In this document: piece after piece, positions 9,202 through 18,046 of the stretch
Numbering within the stretch: position 1 is the first letter of the stretch
Layout: every line of letters starts with the position of its first letter
NCBI GenBank assembly: GCA_964519955.1
Contig: CAZFLM010000031.1
Coordinates: forward strand, 1-64,000
Source of the DNA: CAZFLM01 sp964519955
Lineage (GTDB): Bacteria; Armatimonadota; Chthonomonadetes; Chthonomonadales; CAJBBX01
Reading direction: 5' to 3'
Length of the DNA stretch: 64,000 nucleotides
Translations under genes and position numbers: made by a program
The notes under the pieces: generated by a model
Told to the model about the DNA's origin: nothing
What the model saw: the letters and a program-made list of their open reading frames with translations, nothing else
Databases searched by the model: none

Positions 9202-11580
9202 TCAGCGGGGTGTTGCGCGGAGCTGAACGGGCTGGGCGAGGTCGGCCGGCGGGGCCGGCGGCGCGGCGGGCTCGGGCAATGTGGCCTCCAATACCTCGCC
9301 CGGCCAGAGCGTGGCGACGTAGTCGTTGCCCTCCTTGACCGGCTTGCCGTGCACCCAGTGGGGCACGCGCCCGCCGAAGTTGTCGCGGATGCGAACCTCG
9401 CTCCACGGGGCGGCCACGATGCGGAACCAGATCGTGGCGTTGTTCCGGCGGCGCGCCGACACGCGGTGCCCACCCTCGGCCCGCAGGTCCTCGAACGAGG
9501 CGTCGTGCCAGCTCCAGGGCATGGCGGGAAACAGGCGGATCGTGCCCGAGCCAGTGCCCGGCCGGGCATCCCAGCTCTGCAGCAGCATCTCGTGTACCGC
9601 CTGCATCGCCAGGAAGTTGCCCTCCAGCGTGAACGGGCGGTACGTGGCGGCAGCGAAGCCGGAGCGGGTCTGATCGCCGTTCGCGTGGAACCCGTTGCGC
9701 AGCACGAACGCCTTGGTGAAGATGTCCAGGTTGCGCAGGGCGGCCTCGGCGTCGCCAGCCCGCGCCCGCAGGCAGGCCATCCACGAGAAGCTGAACCCGA
9801 CCCAGGCGCTCGTTCCCAACTTGTCCCACTGCGCGGTGGAAGCGCGAATCGTGCGGTGCTCGTCCACGCCCCCGTCCGTCGTGATGAGGTTGAACGGGTG
9901 CAGCGGCATCAGGTTGGAGAGGTGCCGGTGGCTCTCCGCCAGGTCCTGCTCGGCGTCCAGCTTCAGCGAGCCATCCGCCGCCAGGTGGAAGTCGCCGAGC
10001 GCCGCCGCGGTCCGCGCCCAGCCATCGGCGGCGTCGCGATGGCCCAGCGCGTTGGCCATCTCCTCCAGCGAGAGGAACAGCATCTTCAGGCAGGCGAGGT
10101 CGTAGTTCGTGTTCGGCTTCAGCCAGGCGCGCGCGCCGTTCTCGTAAATCTCCGGCGAGGTGGAGATCGGCAGCTTCAGCACCCCGTTGGCGTCCGGCTT
10201 GAGCAGCGCCTGGAGGCACTCGCCGATCTCGCGGCACCACGGATACGCCCGGTCGCGCAGGAAGGTCCGATCTGCCGTGTAGCGCCAGTGCAGGTAGAAC
10301 AGGTGCGCGCTCCAGGCGCCCATTGTGGGCGAGAGGCTGTAGTGGCCCCACCCGCCGAGCGGCTCGCCGGCAAGCGACATGACGCCCGGCACCGCCGCCC
10401 CCGGCGCGCCGTAGAAGTCGCGCGCGAACCTGCGGAAGCGGAGCAGCAGGTTCCACAGGAAGTCCAGGTAGGCGGCGCCCTCCTCGAAGTGCCCGGCCTC
10501 CTGGTACGCGATGTAGGTCATCTGCGTGTTCAGGTCGTTGTGGTAGTCGCCCTTCCAGGGCGGCAGCCCGCCGGAGTCCGCCGTCCACACACCCTGGAGC
10601 GGCATCGGCGGGGCGCCCCGGCGCGAGGCAGCGCCGTAGAAGTAGCGCACCAGCAGGTAGTGCTTCTCGATGGTCTCGTCGGGCACCGTCACGCTGGAGG
10701 CGCCCCAGAACTTGGCCCACCACCCGGCGTGAGGCTTCAGCATGCGCGCGTAGCCCCGGTTCAGCGCCGCGGTGACGCGCTTTCGAGCGAGGGCGAGGGG
10801 ATCGGGGCCGTCCTTGGTCGAGGTAACAGTGACCGCCAGCAGCGTCTGGTCCTTGGCCCGGCGCGAGCCGACCAGCGGGCAGTAGCGCAGCCCGTCGGCG
10901 GCCTCCTGCACGGTCCACTGGAACCCGCTGTCCTCCCCGCGCACCGCCTCCGGATAGCCGAGCTTGTTCACGGACGCGCTCTCGGGCCCGGTCAGCACGC
11001 CGCCATTGCTCGCGCGGCAGACGTCGAGCGGGGCCATCAGCCGAACGCGCGCCGGCTCGGGGCCCGGGATGCGGAGGAGCGCAACCGGCTCGCGCGCGCT
11101 GAAGAAGGCGTCCGCCCGGGAGCCGTCGTCCAGCAGCGCGCGGCCCTCGGCGGTCGCCAGGTTCAGCTCGAACGACTTCAGCGCGCGACCCGGCGCCAGG
11201 TCGACCTCCAGCCGCCCGGCGGGGAGCTTGGTGGGGTGGGGGGCGCCGTAGGGCCGGTCGAAGATGGCGTTCAGCTCGTCGTTCTTGCCCTCGCGGACGA
11301 GCTGCTGCATGGTCGCGTAGTTGAAGCGCTTCCAGGGCACGCCGGCGGCGGGGCGCTCGTCCCAGAGGTCGCCGCGGTCGAGCGACAGCCGGAGCGTGCC
11401 GCCCTCGCCCCAGAGCAGCCCGCCCAGCAGTCCGCTGCCGAGCGGGATCGCCTCGTCCCACGTGGTGATGGGCGCTGACAGAACCAGGTTGTCCTCGGGG
11501 CGCGGCAGCCGGTCCGCCGCCTGGCCCGGGGCGGACGCGACGACGGCGGCCAGGGCCAGAGCGGCGGGGGACACGAGCAT
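9202..11580 (-). CDS. Exported glycoside hydrolase family 95-like protein (alpha-L-fucosidase-like)
   Basis: GH95 enzymes are inverting alpha-L-fucosidases or galactosidases acting on glycan side chains. The 792-residue length is typical. A signal peptide (MLVSPAALALAAVVASAPGQA) is followed by the N-terminal beta domain (WDEAIPLGSGLLGGLLWGE). The (alpha/alpha)6 barrel carries DYHNDLNTQMTY, the position of the GH95 Asn-x-Asn catalytic pair. The C-terminal part is IRLFPAMPWSWHDASFEDLRA with GGHRVSA. In many GH95 enzymes the pair is N-x-N; here the first position reads Asp, so specificity or mechanism may differ. ATG 11580 has AGGAAG upstream. An earlier in-frame ATG at 11607 overlaps the upstream stop as TGATG. 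Either way it is coupled to the oligopeptidase gene. Confidence 0.85.
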   Translation of the reverse strand: MLVSPAALALAAVVASAPGQAADRLPRPEDNLVLSAPITTWDEAIPLGSGLLGGLLWGEGGTLRLSLDRGDLWDERPAAGVPWKRFNYATMQQLVREGKNDELNAIFDRPYGAPHPTKLPAGRLEVDLAPGRALKSFELNLATAEGRALLDDGSRADAFFSAREPVALLRIPGPEPARVRLMAPLDVCRASNGGVLTGPESASVNKLGYPEAVRGEDSGFQWTVQEAADGLRYCPLVGSRRAKDQTLLAVTVTSTKDGPDPLALARKRVTAALNRGYARMLKPHAGWWAKFWGASSVTVPDETIEKHYLLVRYFYGAASRRGAPPMPLQGVWTADSGGLPPWKGDYHNDLNTQMTYIAYQEAGHFEEGAAYLDFLWNLLLRFRRFARDFYGAPGAAVPGVMSLAGEPLGGWGHYSLSPTMGAWSAHLFYLHWRYTADRTFLRDRAYPWCREIGECLQALLKPDANGVLKLPISTSPEIYENGARAWLKPNTNYDLACLKMLFLSLEEMANALGHRDAADGWARTAAALGDFHLAADGSLKLDAEQDLAESHRHLSNLMPLHPFNLITTDGGVDEHRTIRASTAQWDKLGTSAWVGFSFSWMACLRARAGDAEAALRNLDIFTKAFVLRNGFHANGDQTRSGFAAATYRPFTLEGNFLAMQAVHEMLLQSWDARPGTGSGTIRLFPAMPWSWHDASFEDLRAEGGHRVSARRRNNATIWFRIVAAPWSEVRIRDNFGGRVPHWVHGKPVKEGNDYVATLWPGEVLEATLPEPAAPPAPPADLAQPVQLRATPR

Positions 11581-11606
11581 CGCTTCCTCATCCTCTCCGC
11601 CGGGCA

Positions 11607-13712
11607 TCAGGCGAGCCCGAGCACGGCCAGCACGAACGCAAAGTCGAAGGCCGTCTCGCGCAGCGCGTCGTACCGCCCCGATGCGCCCCCATGCCCGGCA
11701 TCCATGTTCGTCTTGAGCAGCAGCAGGTTCCCGTCCTTCTTGAGCGTGCGCAGCTTCGCCGTGTACTTGGCGGGCTCCCAGTACATCACCTGGCTGTCGT
11801 TCAGAGAGGTGTTGATCAGGATGTTCGGATAGTCCTTGGCTTCCAGGTTCGTGTAGGGGCAGTAGGTGCGCATGTAGGTGTACTCGCGCTTCTTGTTCGG
11901 GTTGCCCCATTCGATCCACTCGCCCACGGTGAGCGGCAGCGTGGCGTCCAGCATCGTGTTCAGCACGTCGACGAACGGCACGTCGGAGACGACCGCCTTG
12001 AACAGGTCCGGCCGCAGGTTCGTGACCGCGCCCATGAGCAGGCCGCCGGCGCTTCCGCCCTGGATGGCCAGGCGGTCGGCCGAGGTCACGCCGGTCGCGA
12101 TGAGGTGCTCCGCGCAGGCGATGAAGTCGGTGAACGTATTGCGCTTGCGCAGCATCTTGCCCTCGTCGTGCCAGCGCTCGCCCATCTCGCCGCCGCCGCG
12201 GATGTGCGCGCGGGCGAACACGATGCCGCGATCCAGCAGGCTCAGGCGCGCCGAGGTGAAGGTGATCGAGCCCGGGTAGCCGTAGGAGCCGTATGCGGTG
12301 AGGTAGACCGGGTTGCCCTCGGGCCGCCGCGCGCCGCGCTTCCACACCATGGAGATGGGGATCTGGCGCCCGTCGGCGGCGGCGGCGAACACGTAGTCCG
12401 TCTCGTAGTCGCCCGGGTCGTAGCCGCCCAGCACCTCGGTCTGCTTCAGCAGCGCCGGCTTCATGCGCCGCATGTCGCACTCGAACACGGACTGCGGCGT
12501 GACGTAGGAGCTGTACTGGAAGCGGACCTTGGTGGCGCGGTACTCGGGGTTCGCGTCCAGGTACACGGAGCACGCGGCCTCGGGAACCGGCACCTGCCGG
12601 GTGCGCTTGGTGCGCAGATCGAGCACGCGAAGGCGCGGCAGCCCGTTGAAGCGCTCGCAGAGGACCCAGTAGCCCTCGAAGGGAACGACCTGCTCCAGGA
12701 TGACCGTGCGCCGTGCCCCGATCTCCTCCGTCCAGCCCTCGACCCCGGGGGCCTCAACCGGCGCGGACATCAGGCGGTACGTCTTGGCCTTCAGGTTCGT
12801 GCGGATCAGGAACCGCCCGCCCTGGTGCTCGACGTGGTACTCGTGCTTGTTCTGCCGGGGCGCGATGACCGTGGGCCGCGCGGTCGGGCGCGAAGCAGGC
12901 ACGAACCGCACCTCGGTCGTCTCCAGGCTGCTCGACGCCAGGAACACCATCTTCCGGTCGTGCGAGCGGTAGACGTACACGCTGTACAGCGCGTCGGCCT
13001 CCTCGTAGAGCATCTCGGGGGCGTTGGAGCCCAGACGGTACCGGTAGACGCGGTGGGAGCGCTTGGCGTCGTCCTCGGTCGTGTAGAACAGGGTGCGGTT
13101 GTCGGCAGCCCACTCGACGCTGGCGACCTTGCCCACCCGGTCCGGCAGCACCTCGCCGGTGGTCAGGTCCTTGACGAACAGCTCGTACTCGCGGAAGCCG
13201 GTCGTGTCGATCGTGTAGGCAAGCAGCCGCCCGTTGTCGCTGACCGCGTAGGCGCCGAGCGCGATGAACGGCAGGCCCTCGCCCAACACATTCAGGTCGA
13301 GCGTGACCTCCTCGGGCGCATCCTGAACGAGACCCTTGCGGCAGTAGATGGAGTACTGCTTGCCCTCTTCCGTGCGCGAGTAGTACGTGTAGCGGCCCAG
13401 CTTGTAGGGCACCGAGAGGTCGGTCTGCTTGATGCGGCCCAGCATCTCGTCGTACAGAGCCTTCTGCAGCCCCTCGGTCGGCTTCATCACCGCCTCGGTG
13501 TACGCGTTCTCGGCCTCGAGGTACTGGCGGACCTCGGGCGTCTCCTTCTCGCGGAGCCAGTAGTAGTCGTCCGTGTGCTCCTCGCCGTGGATGGCCCACT
13601 TGCGCGGGCGGCGCGGCGCGGCAGGTGGAGTAGCGGCTTTGGGATCGAGTGGGACGGCGGCCAGGGCGAGGGGCAGTGCGACGGCAAGCGCGACGAAGGA
13701 GAGTGCGAACAC
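11607..13712 (-). CDS. ptrB: Exported oligopeptidase B / prolyl-oligopeptidase family (S9A) peptidase
   Basis: The enzyme cleaves short peptides, in oligopeptidase B after basic residues. The 701-residue protein has an N-terminal hydrophobic export segment (FALSFVALAVALPLALAAV), unusual for the mostly cytosolic family. It continues with EEHTDDYYWLREKETPEV, a beta-propeller, and a C-terminal alpha/beta hydrolase domain. The nucleophile serine is in GGSAGGLLMG, an Asp in the INTSLNDSQV region and the His in DAGHGGASGRYDA. GTG 13712 is chosen because AAAAGGAG lies 6 bases before it and the signal peptide starts there; the frame extends upstream without support. It overlaps or abuts the GH95-like gene, implying one degradative operon. 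The oligopeptidase B assignment rests on the C-terminal motif. Confidence 0.88.
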   Translation of the reverse strand: MFALSFVALAVALPLALAAVPLDPKAATPPAAPRRPRKWAIHGEEHTDDYYWLREKETPEVRQYLEAENAYTEAVMKPTEGLQKALYDEMLGRIKQTDLSVPYKLGRYTYYSRTEEGKQYSIYCRKGLVQDAPEEVTLDLNVLGEGLPFIALGAYAVSDNGRLLAYTIDTTGFREYELFVKDLTTGEVLPDRVGKVASVEWAADNRTLFYTTEDDAKRSHRVYRYRLGSNAPEMLYEEADALYSVYVYRSHDRKMVFLASSSLETTEVRFVPASRPTARPTVIAPRQNKHEYHVEHQGGRFLIRTNLKAKTYRLMSAPVEAPGVEGWTEEIGARRTVILEQVVPFEGYWVLCERFNGLPRLRVLDLRTKRTRQVPVPEAACSVYLDANPEYRATKVRFQYSSYVTPQSVFECDMRRMKPALLKQTEVLGGYDPGDYETDYVFAAAADGRQIPISMVWKRGARRPEGNPVYLTAYGSYGYPGSITFTSARLSLLDRGIVFARAHIRGGGEMGERWHDEGKMLRKRNTFTDFIACAEHLIATGVTSADRLAIQGGSAGGLLMGAVTNLRPDLFKAVVSDVPFVDVLNTMLDATLPLTVGEWIEWGNPNKKREYTYMRTYCPYTNLEAKDYPNILINTSLNDSQVMYWEPAKYTAKLRTLKKDGNLLLLKTNMDAGHGGASGRYDALRETAFDFAFVLAVLGLA

Positions 13713-13798
13713 GGGTAGCTCCTTTTGTGGGGCGATCGGAGCCGGGGCGCGCTGCAAGGCGCGGAGGGCCGGCTCCGTCACGCACGGTGGACTGCAGG

Positions 13799-14509
13799 CT
13801 ACTTCAGCTTGAGTTCCTTGATCCAGATGTTGCGGTAGCGTACCGGATTGCCATGGTCCTGCAGGAGGATCGGGCCCTTGGCGGGAGCGGGACCGGCCAT
13901 CCCCGCCACCGTGCTGCCGATGGGGATCTCCACGTTCTCGTGGATCTTCGTCCCATTCCAGAACACGGTCACAAGGCGCGGTTTCTCAGTCATGGCGCCG
14001 TCCTTGTCGAACCGGGCGGCGCGGAACGTAATGTCGTAGCTCTGCCACTCTTCCGGCTTGCGCGGAACGCTGACGTCCGGGTCCTTCACTCCGTAGAGCG
14101 ACCCGCAGCAGCCGGCCTTGTACGTGTCGTTCTGGTAGCTGTCGAGCACCTGGATCTCGAAGCGGCCCTGGTTGTAGACGCCGCTGTTGGCCCGGCCCTG
14201 GCTCGTCGCCTGCGGCATGTAGGGCAGCCAGAACTCGATGTGCAGCAGGTAGTCGCCGAACTCCTGCTTGGTGACGATGTCCGGCGTTCCGGGGGTCACT
14301 TCGAGCGCGCCGTCGACGACCTTCCAGCGGATGGGGTCCGTCGAGCCGCGATGGATCCAGGCGGAGGTGTCGGTCCCGTTGTAGAGCACGATGGCGCCGC
14401 GCGGGGGCTTCTTCCCGAGATCCTTGGGCTCCTTCACCTTCTGAGCCTGTGCGGCGCCGGCCGCGAGCAGCATGGCGAGCCCGAGGGCCGCGATACGTCG
14501 GTTGGTCAT
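13799..14509 (-). CDS. Exported DUF1080 (3-keto-disaccharide hydrolase-like) protein
   Basis: This is a 236-residue exported lectin-fold protein of the DUF1080 family (3-keto-disaccharide hydrolase domain). The signal peptide ends AAGAAQA. Hallmarks are IVLYNGTDTSAWIHRGS (about 41-57), WKVVDGALEVTPGTPDIVTK, GDYLLHIEFWLP, NSGVYNQGRFEIQVLDSY and the C-terminal GPILLQDHGNPVRYRNIWIK. AGGAG is 7 bases before ATG 14509. It lies just upstream of the oligopeptidase and GH95 genes on the same strand, which fits a saccharide-degrading cluster. Family activity has been shown for few members, so the substrate here is inferred only as a sugar. Confidence 0.93.
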   Translation of the reverse strand: MTNRRIAALGLAMLLAAGAAQAQKVKEPKDLGKKPPRGAIVLYNGTDTSAWIHRGSTDPIRWKVVDGALEVTPGTPDIVTKQEFGDYLLHIEFWLPYMPQATSQGRANSGVYNQGRFEIQVLDSYQNDTYKAGCCGSLYGVKDPDVSVPRKPEEWQSYDITFRAARFDKDGAMTEKPRLVTVFWNGTKIHENVEIPIGSTVAGMAGPAPAKGPILLQDHGNPVRYRNIWIKELKLK

Positions 14510-14529
14510 CTTCCGCTCCTGAGTGGCAA

Positions 14530-14577
14530 GCCTTCGGGGCCCGGCGCGACATGCGGGCGTCGTCGGGCCCCGAAGGC
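14530..14577 (-). terminator. Long hairpin between the basic exported protein and DUF1080 gene
   Basis: A perfect 14-bp stem is formed by GCCTTCGGGGCCCG (14530-14543) and CGGGCCCCGAAGGC (14564-14577) with a 20-base loop. It sits just upstream of the DUF1080 ribosome binding site. It may terminate the upstream transcript or act as a leader structure; there is no T-run. Confidence 0.45.
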
Positions 14578-14596
14578 CGCCGTTGGTTGTCGGCGC

Positions 14597-15136
14597 CTAA
14601 CGCTTGCTCTTATGCCGCGGGTCGTGCGTGCGCGGCGCTTCGGCGCCCGGGCCCTTGTCCGGCACGAGGCGGACGCGCTTGTCCTTCGCCGCCTCCGCGT
14701 CGCCACGGTGCGGCGCCATGGTGACGGGCTTGCCCATCCTGATGGGCGACATCGCGGGGTGCTCCGGCGCACCCACCGAGACCCTGGCCTTCCTGGTCGT
14801 GACCTTGGTCGGCGCCTTCCTGGTTGCCGGCTTCACCTTCGCAACGTGGTGCTTCGAGACGCGCCATCCTGCCGGCGCGCCCTTCTTGGCGGTCTGCGTG
14901 ACTACGACGCGGTGCATCGGCGCGCGCTTCTTGCCTGCCCTGTCGTCGGTGCGCCCGGCGCGATGTTCGATGCCGGGCATCGTGCCGAAGAGCCCGCGCT
15001 TCAGCCCCTTGCCGTGCTCCGTGGGCTTGGCCCGGTGACCGTTCGAGTGGCCCTTCTGTGCCAGCCCGGCCAGCGGCAAGGCGAGCAAGAAGGCGGCGAC
15101 GACTGCGGCCGCGCCGGTGCGAGACCCTGTGGACAT
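14597..15136 (-). CDS. Small highly basic exported protein, unknown
   Basis: I do not recognise this 179-residue protein. It has a clear signal peptide (TGAAAVVAAFLLALPLAGLAQ). The mature part is low in hydrophobic residues and very rich in Lys, Arg and His (for example HRAKPTEHGKGLKRG, KPATRKAPTKVTTRKARV), probably disordered and cationic. ATG 15136 is preceded by AGGAG at about 8 bases. It lies 32 bases below the copA stop on the same strand. Cationic and His-rich character next to a copper ATPase might point to metal or polyanion binding, but this is speculation. Codon use resembles its neighbours. Confidence 0.6.
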   Translation of the reverse strand: MSTGSRTGAAAVVAAFLLALPLAGLAQKGHSNGHRAKPTEHGKGLKRGLFGTMPGIEHRAGRTDDRAGKKRAPMHRVVVTQTAKKGAPAGWRVSKHHVAKVKPATRKAPTKVTTRKARVSVGAPEHPAMSPIRMGKPVTMAPHRGDAEAAKDKRVRLVPDKGPGAEAPRTHDPRHKSKR

Positions 15137-15168
15137 TGCTGCTCTCCTGTCCTCGACCCGTGCGCGCG

Positions 15169-17346
15169 TCAAGACTGCGGCTTGAAGCGCTTGAGCCGAA
15201 GCGAGTTCGTGACAACAAATACCGACGAGAGCGACATCGCCGCGGCCGCGATCATCGGGTTCAGCCTGCCGCACGCGGCCACCGGGATGCCTATCACATT
15301 GTACGCAAACGCCCAGAACAAGTTCTGCCGGATCGTCCGCAGCGTGCGCCGCGCGAGGCCGATCGCGTAGGGCACCCCGCGCAGGTCGGACCGCAACAGC
15401 GTGATGCCCGCGGCCTCCATCGCGATGTCCGTGCCGAGCCCCATCGCGATGCCCACGTCGGCCTGCGCCAGCGCCGGCGCGTCATTGATGCCGTCGCCCA
15501 CCATCGCCACGACGCGGCCCTGCCGCTGCAGCTCGCCTACCTGGTCCGACTTCCCCTCGGGCAGCACGCCCGCCCGAACCTGCCGGATGCCCGCCTGCCT
15601 AGCGATGGCCTCCGCCACCCGCGCGTTGTCGCCGGTCACGAGCACGGTGTCGACGCCGCAGCCGTGCAGCAGCTCCACCGCCTCCCGGCTGTTGGGCGCC
15701 ATCGTGTCCGCGACGGCGATGACCCCGGCCACGTTGTCCCCAACCGCCACGAGCACCGCTGTCTTCCCGTCGGCCTCCAGCGCGGCGATGGCCTCGCCCG
15801 AGCGCGGGGGGGCGGCGATGCCGCGGCGCTCCAGCAGCGCGCCGGTTCCCAGGGTCACCCACGTGCCGCCCACGTCCGCCACCACCCCGAAGCCCGCCTG
15901 CGCCTCCAGTGTTCGCGGCGCGTCGACCTCGATCCTGCGCTCCCTGGCTGCTTCGACGATTGCGCGCGCGATCGGGTGCTCGGAGCCGCTCTCAGCCGAG
16001 CCGGCCCACCGCAGCAGCTCCGCTTCGGTCGCCGGCTCGAACGGCACGGCGTCGGTCACGCGCGGCTTCCCGAGGGTCACCGTGCCCGTCTTGTCGAGCA
16101 GCACCGCCGTGACCGCGCCGGTCCGCTCAAGCACCTCGCCGTCGCGGATGAGGACGCCCATCTCCGCGCCGCGCCCTGCCGCCACCATCACCGCCGTCGG
16201 CGTCGCCAGGCCCATGGCGCACGGGCAGGCGATGACGAGCACCGCAACCGTGGGCAGGATCGCGTCGGTGAGGGGCACGCCCAGGAACGCCTTCCAGACG
16301 AGGAACGTGAGCAGAGCCACGCCGAGCACTGCCGGCACGAACCGCGCCGCCACCCGATCGGCCAGGCGCTGCACGGGCGCCTTGCTGCCCTGGGCGCGCT
16401 CCACGGCCCGCACGATCAGGCTCAGCGCCGTGTCTGCTCCGACGCGGTCGGCGCGAAAGACCAGCAGGCCGGACCGGTTGATGGTGCCGCCCGCCACGCG
16501 GTCTCCCACGGACTTGTCCACCGGCAGGCTCTCGCCGGTCAGCATGCTCTCGTCGACCGCCGACGCTCCGCGAACCACGGCGCCGTCCGTCGGGATGCGC
16601 TCGCCGGGACGGACCACCACCTCGTCGCCCACCGCCACGTCCGCCGTGGCGATCTCCACCTCGGCGCCATCGCGCATGACGCGTGCGGTCGGCGGCGCGA
16701 GGGCCATGAGCTTGCGGATCGCGTCCGACGCCCGGCTGCGAGCACGCCGTTCCAGGTAGCGCCCCAGCAGAACGAGAGTCACGATCGTGACGGCGGACTC
16801 GTAGTAGACAGGGCCGTGGAGCCAGAACGTCGCGGCCAGGCTGTAGAGGTACGCGACCGAGGTGCCGAGCACGACCAGCACGTTCATGTCGGCGCTGCCG
16901 TGGCGCACCATGCGCCAGGCGCCCGCGTAGAACGGCGCGCCTGCCCAGAACTGCACCGGTGTCGCGAGCACGGCGAGGGCGATCTCCATCCACCAGGGCC
17001 GGTGGTGCATCCAGACCATCGAGACGACGAGGATGGGCGCGGTCAGGGCGATGGCCGCGGCGAGGCGGAGACGCAGCTCGCCGAGGGCTTGCTCACGCTC
17101 GGCCTCCCGGCGGTCTTCCTCCGGCGGCGCGGCGACGGCGGCATCGTAGCCCGCGATCTCGATGGCCTCGATCAGGGCGGCAGCGTCGGTCCGAGCGCCG
17201 TCGAACCGGATGGTCGCCCGCTCGGCTGCGAGGCTCACGTCGGCCTGGAGCACGCCCGGGGCCTTGCGCAGCGCGCCCTCGACGCGGGAGACGCAGGCCG
17301 CGCAGAACATGCCCTTGACGTCCAGCATGCACGTCTCGTCAGGCAT
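15169..17346 (-). CDS. copA: Copper-exporting P1B-type ATPase
   Basis: This is an inner-membrane Cu(I)-transporting ATPase of 725 residues. It has one N-terminal HMA domain with the metal site GMFCAAC (Cys15, Cys18). Two helices precede the A-domain (ESMLTGESLPVDK). The transmembrane metal site is CPC (IACPCAMG). The phosphorylation motif is DKTGT, the nucleotide domain has the HP motif (GSEHPIA), and the hinge is GDGINDAPALAQ. The family is normally 720-820 residues, so it is complete. ATG 17346 overlaps the upstream nudix stop by 8 bases, so the two genes are translationally coupled. A frame extension to 17499 lies inside the nudix gene and was not used. No copper-regulator gene is adjacent. 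Confidence 0.95.
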   Translation of the reverse strand: MPDETCMLDVKGMFCAACVSRVEGALRKAPGVLQADVSLAAERATIRFDGARTDAAALIEAIEIAGYDAAVAAPPEEDRREAEREQALGELRLRLAAAIALTAPILVVSMVWMHHRPWWMEIALAVLATPVQFWAGAPFYAGAWRMVRHGSADMNVLVVLGTSVAYLYSLAATFWLHGPVYYESAVTIVTLVLLGRYLERRARSRASDAIRKLMALAPPTARVMRDGAEVEIATADVAVGDEVVVRPGERIPTDGAVVRGASAVDESMLTGESLPVDKSVGDRVAGGTINRSGLLVFRADRVGADTALSLIVRAVERAQGSKAPVQRLADRVAARFVPAVLGVALLTFLVWKAFLGVPLTDAILPTVAVLVIACPCAMGLATPTAVMVAAGRGAEMGVLIRDGEVLERTGAVTAVLLDKTGTVTLGKPRVTDAVPFEPATEAELLRWAGSAESGSEHPIARAIVEAARERRIEVDAPRTLEAQAGFGVVADVGGTWVTLGTGALLERRGIAAPPRSGEAIAALEADGKTAVLVAVGDNVAGVIAVADTMAPNSREAVELLHGCGVDTVLVTGDNARVAEAIARQAGIRQVRAGVLPEGKSDQVGELQRQGRVVAMVGDGINDAPALAQADVGIAMGLGTDIAMEAAGITLLRSDLRGVPYAIGLARRTLRTIRQNLFWAFAYNVIGIPVAACGRLNPMIAAAAMSLSSVFVVTNSLRLKRFKPQS

Positions 17347-17851
17347 CGCATCCGTCCGGCTGAAAGGCATCGAGACAGGCGTCGGCGTAGCGGAACACCG
17401 CGGCCAGGAGGTCGTCCCAGAACCAGTACACGCGGGGGATATCGGCGAGAGCGAAGCACCGCGCGCCGCGCGACTCGCTCCCCGGCGGTATCGCGCCATA
17501 GACTCCTACGGGCGAGATATACGTGGGAAACTCCAAACGGCGGCCGCGCCGGTCGGTCAGCACGTATCGGCCGATCCGGGTGGGAGGGGCGATGTTGGCG
17601 CCGATCTCCTCCATCGTCTCGCGCACCGCGGCCTGCTCGGCTGTTTCGCCCGGCTCGAGGCGCCCGCTCGGCACGGTCCAGCCGCGCCCCTGGATGTCGG
17701 CCAGCACGTAGCCGCAGTCGCCGCGAGCGAAGACGATGACGGCGCGCGCTACCTCCCCTGGCGGCGGGGCGGGGCCTGGCTCGAACACAGCGGTGCGGCC
17801 GGTCCAGGAACCGGTGGGGAAGTGGACGAAGTCGGTCGGAAGGTCGGCCAT
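17339..17851 (-). CDS. Nudix hydrolase
   Basis: Nudix enzymes hydrolyse nucleoside diphosphates linked to other moieties. The 170-residue protein carries the Nudix box GRLEPGETAEQAAVRETMEE followed by IGA (about residues 67-89), matching G-x5-E-x7-RE-U-x-EE-x-G-U with Thr at the first hydrophobic position. ATG 17851 is preceded by GGAGAG at 9 bases; the frame upstream to 17926 has no such site. Its stop overlaps copA. The natural substrate cannot be predicted. The pairing with a copper pump has no obvious functional reason. Confidence 0.9.
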   Translation of the reverse strand: MADLPTDFVHFPTGSWTGRTAVFEPGPAPPPGEVARAVIVFARGDCGYVLADIQGRGWTVPSGRLEPGETAEQAAVRETMEEIGANIAPPTRIGRYVLTDRRGRRLEFPTYISPVGVYGAIPPGSESRGARCFALADIPRVYWFWDDLLAAVFRYADACLDAFQPDGCDA

Positions 17852-18000
17852 CGTATCCGCTCTCCGTTTACAAAGGCGGCGGGCCATGCTAGAATGGGTG
17901 CCTGCCTGGGAGCTAGTCCGTGTCACGCGTGGATCGCTGGACGGCGGGCCTGCGTGCCAGCCGGCCGGGCCACCGGAGATCGCGTATGCGTGCCGCGGTG

Positions 18001-18022
18001 GGATGGGCCTTCGTGCCCGTCC
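18001..18022 (+). repeat. Single hairpin module with exchanged loop
   Basis: Arms GGATGGGC and GCCCGTCC enclose loop CTTCGT. The stem is the A-type stem of the hairpin repeat family seen elsewhere in the window, but the loop resembles the B-type loop CTCCGT. It lies between the nudix start and the lepB stop. Confidence 0.75.
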
Positions 18023-18046
18023 GGCACAACTCGCGCATGGTCCGAG

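Noticed and set aside
8947..11478. 843-codon plus-strand frame opposite the GH95-like gene
   Set aside because: An antisense shadow with no motif and biased composition, while the minus strand encodes a complete enzyme.
11691..13718. 675-codon plus-strand frame opposite oligopeptidase B
   Set aside because: An antisense shadow of a gene with an intact catalytic triad.
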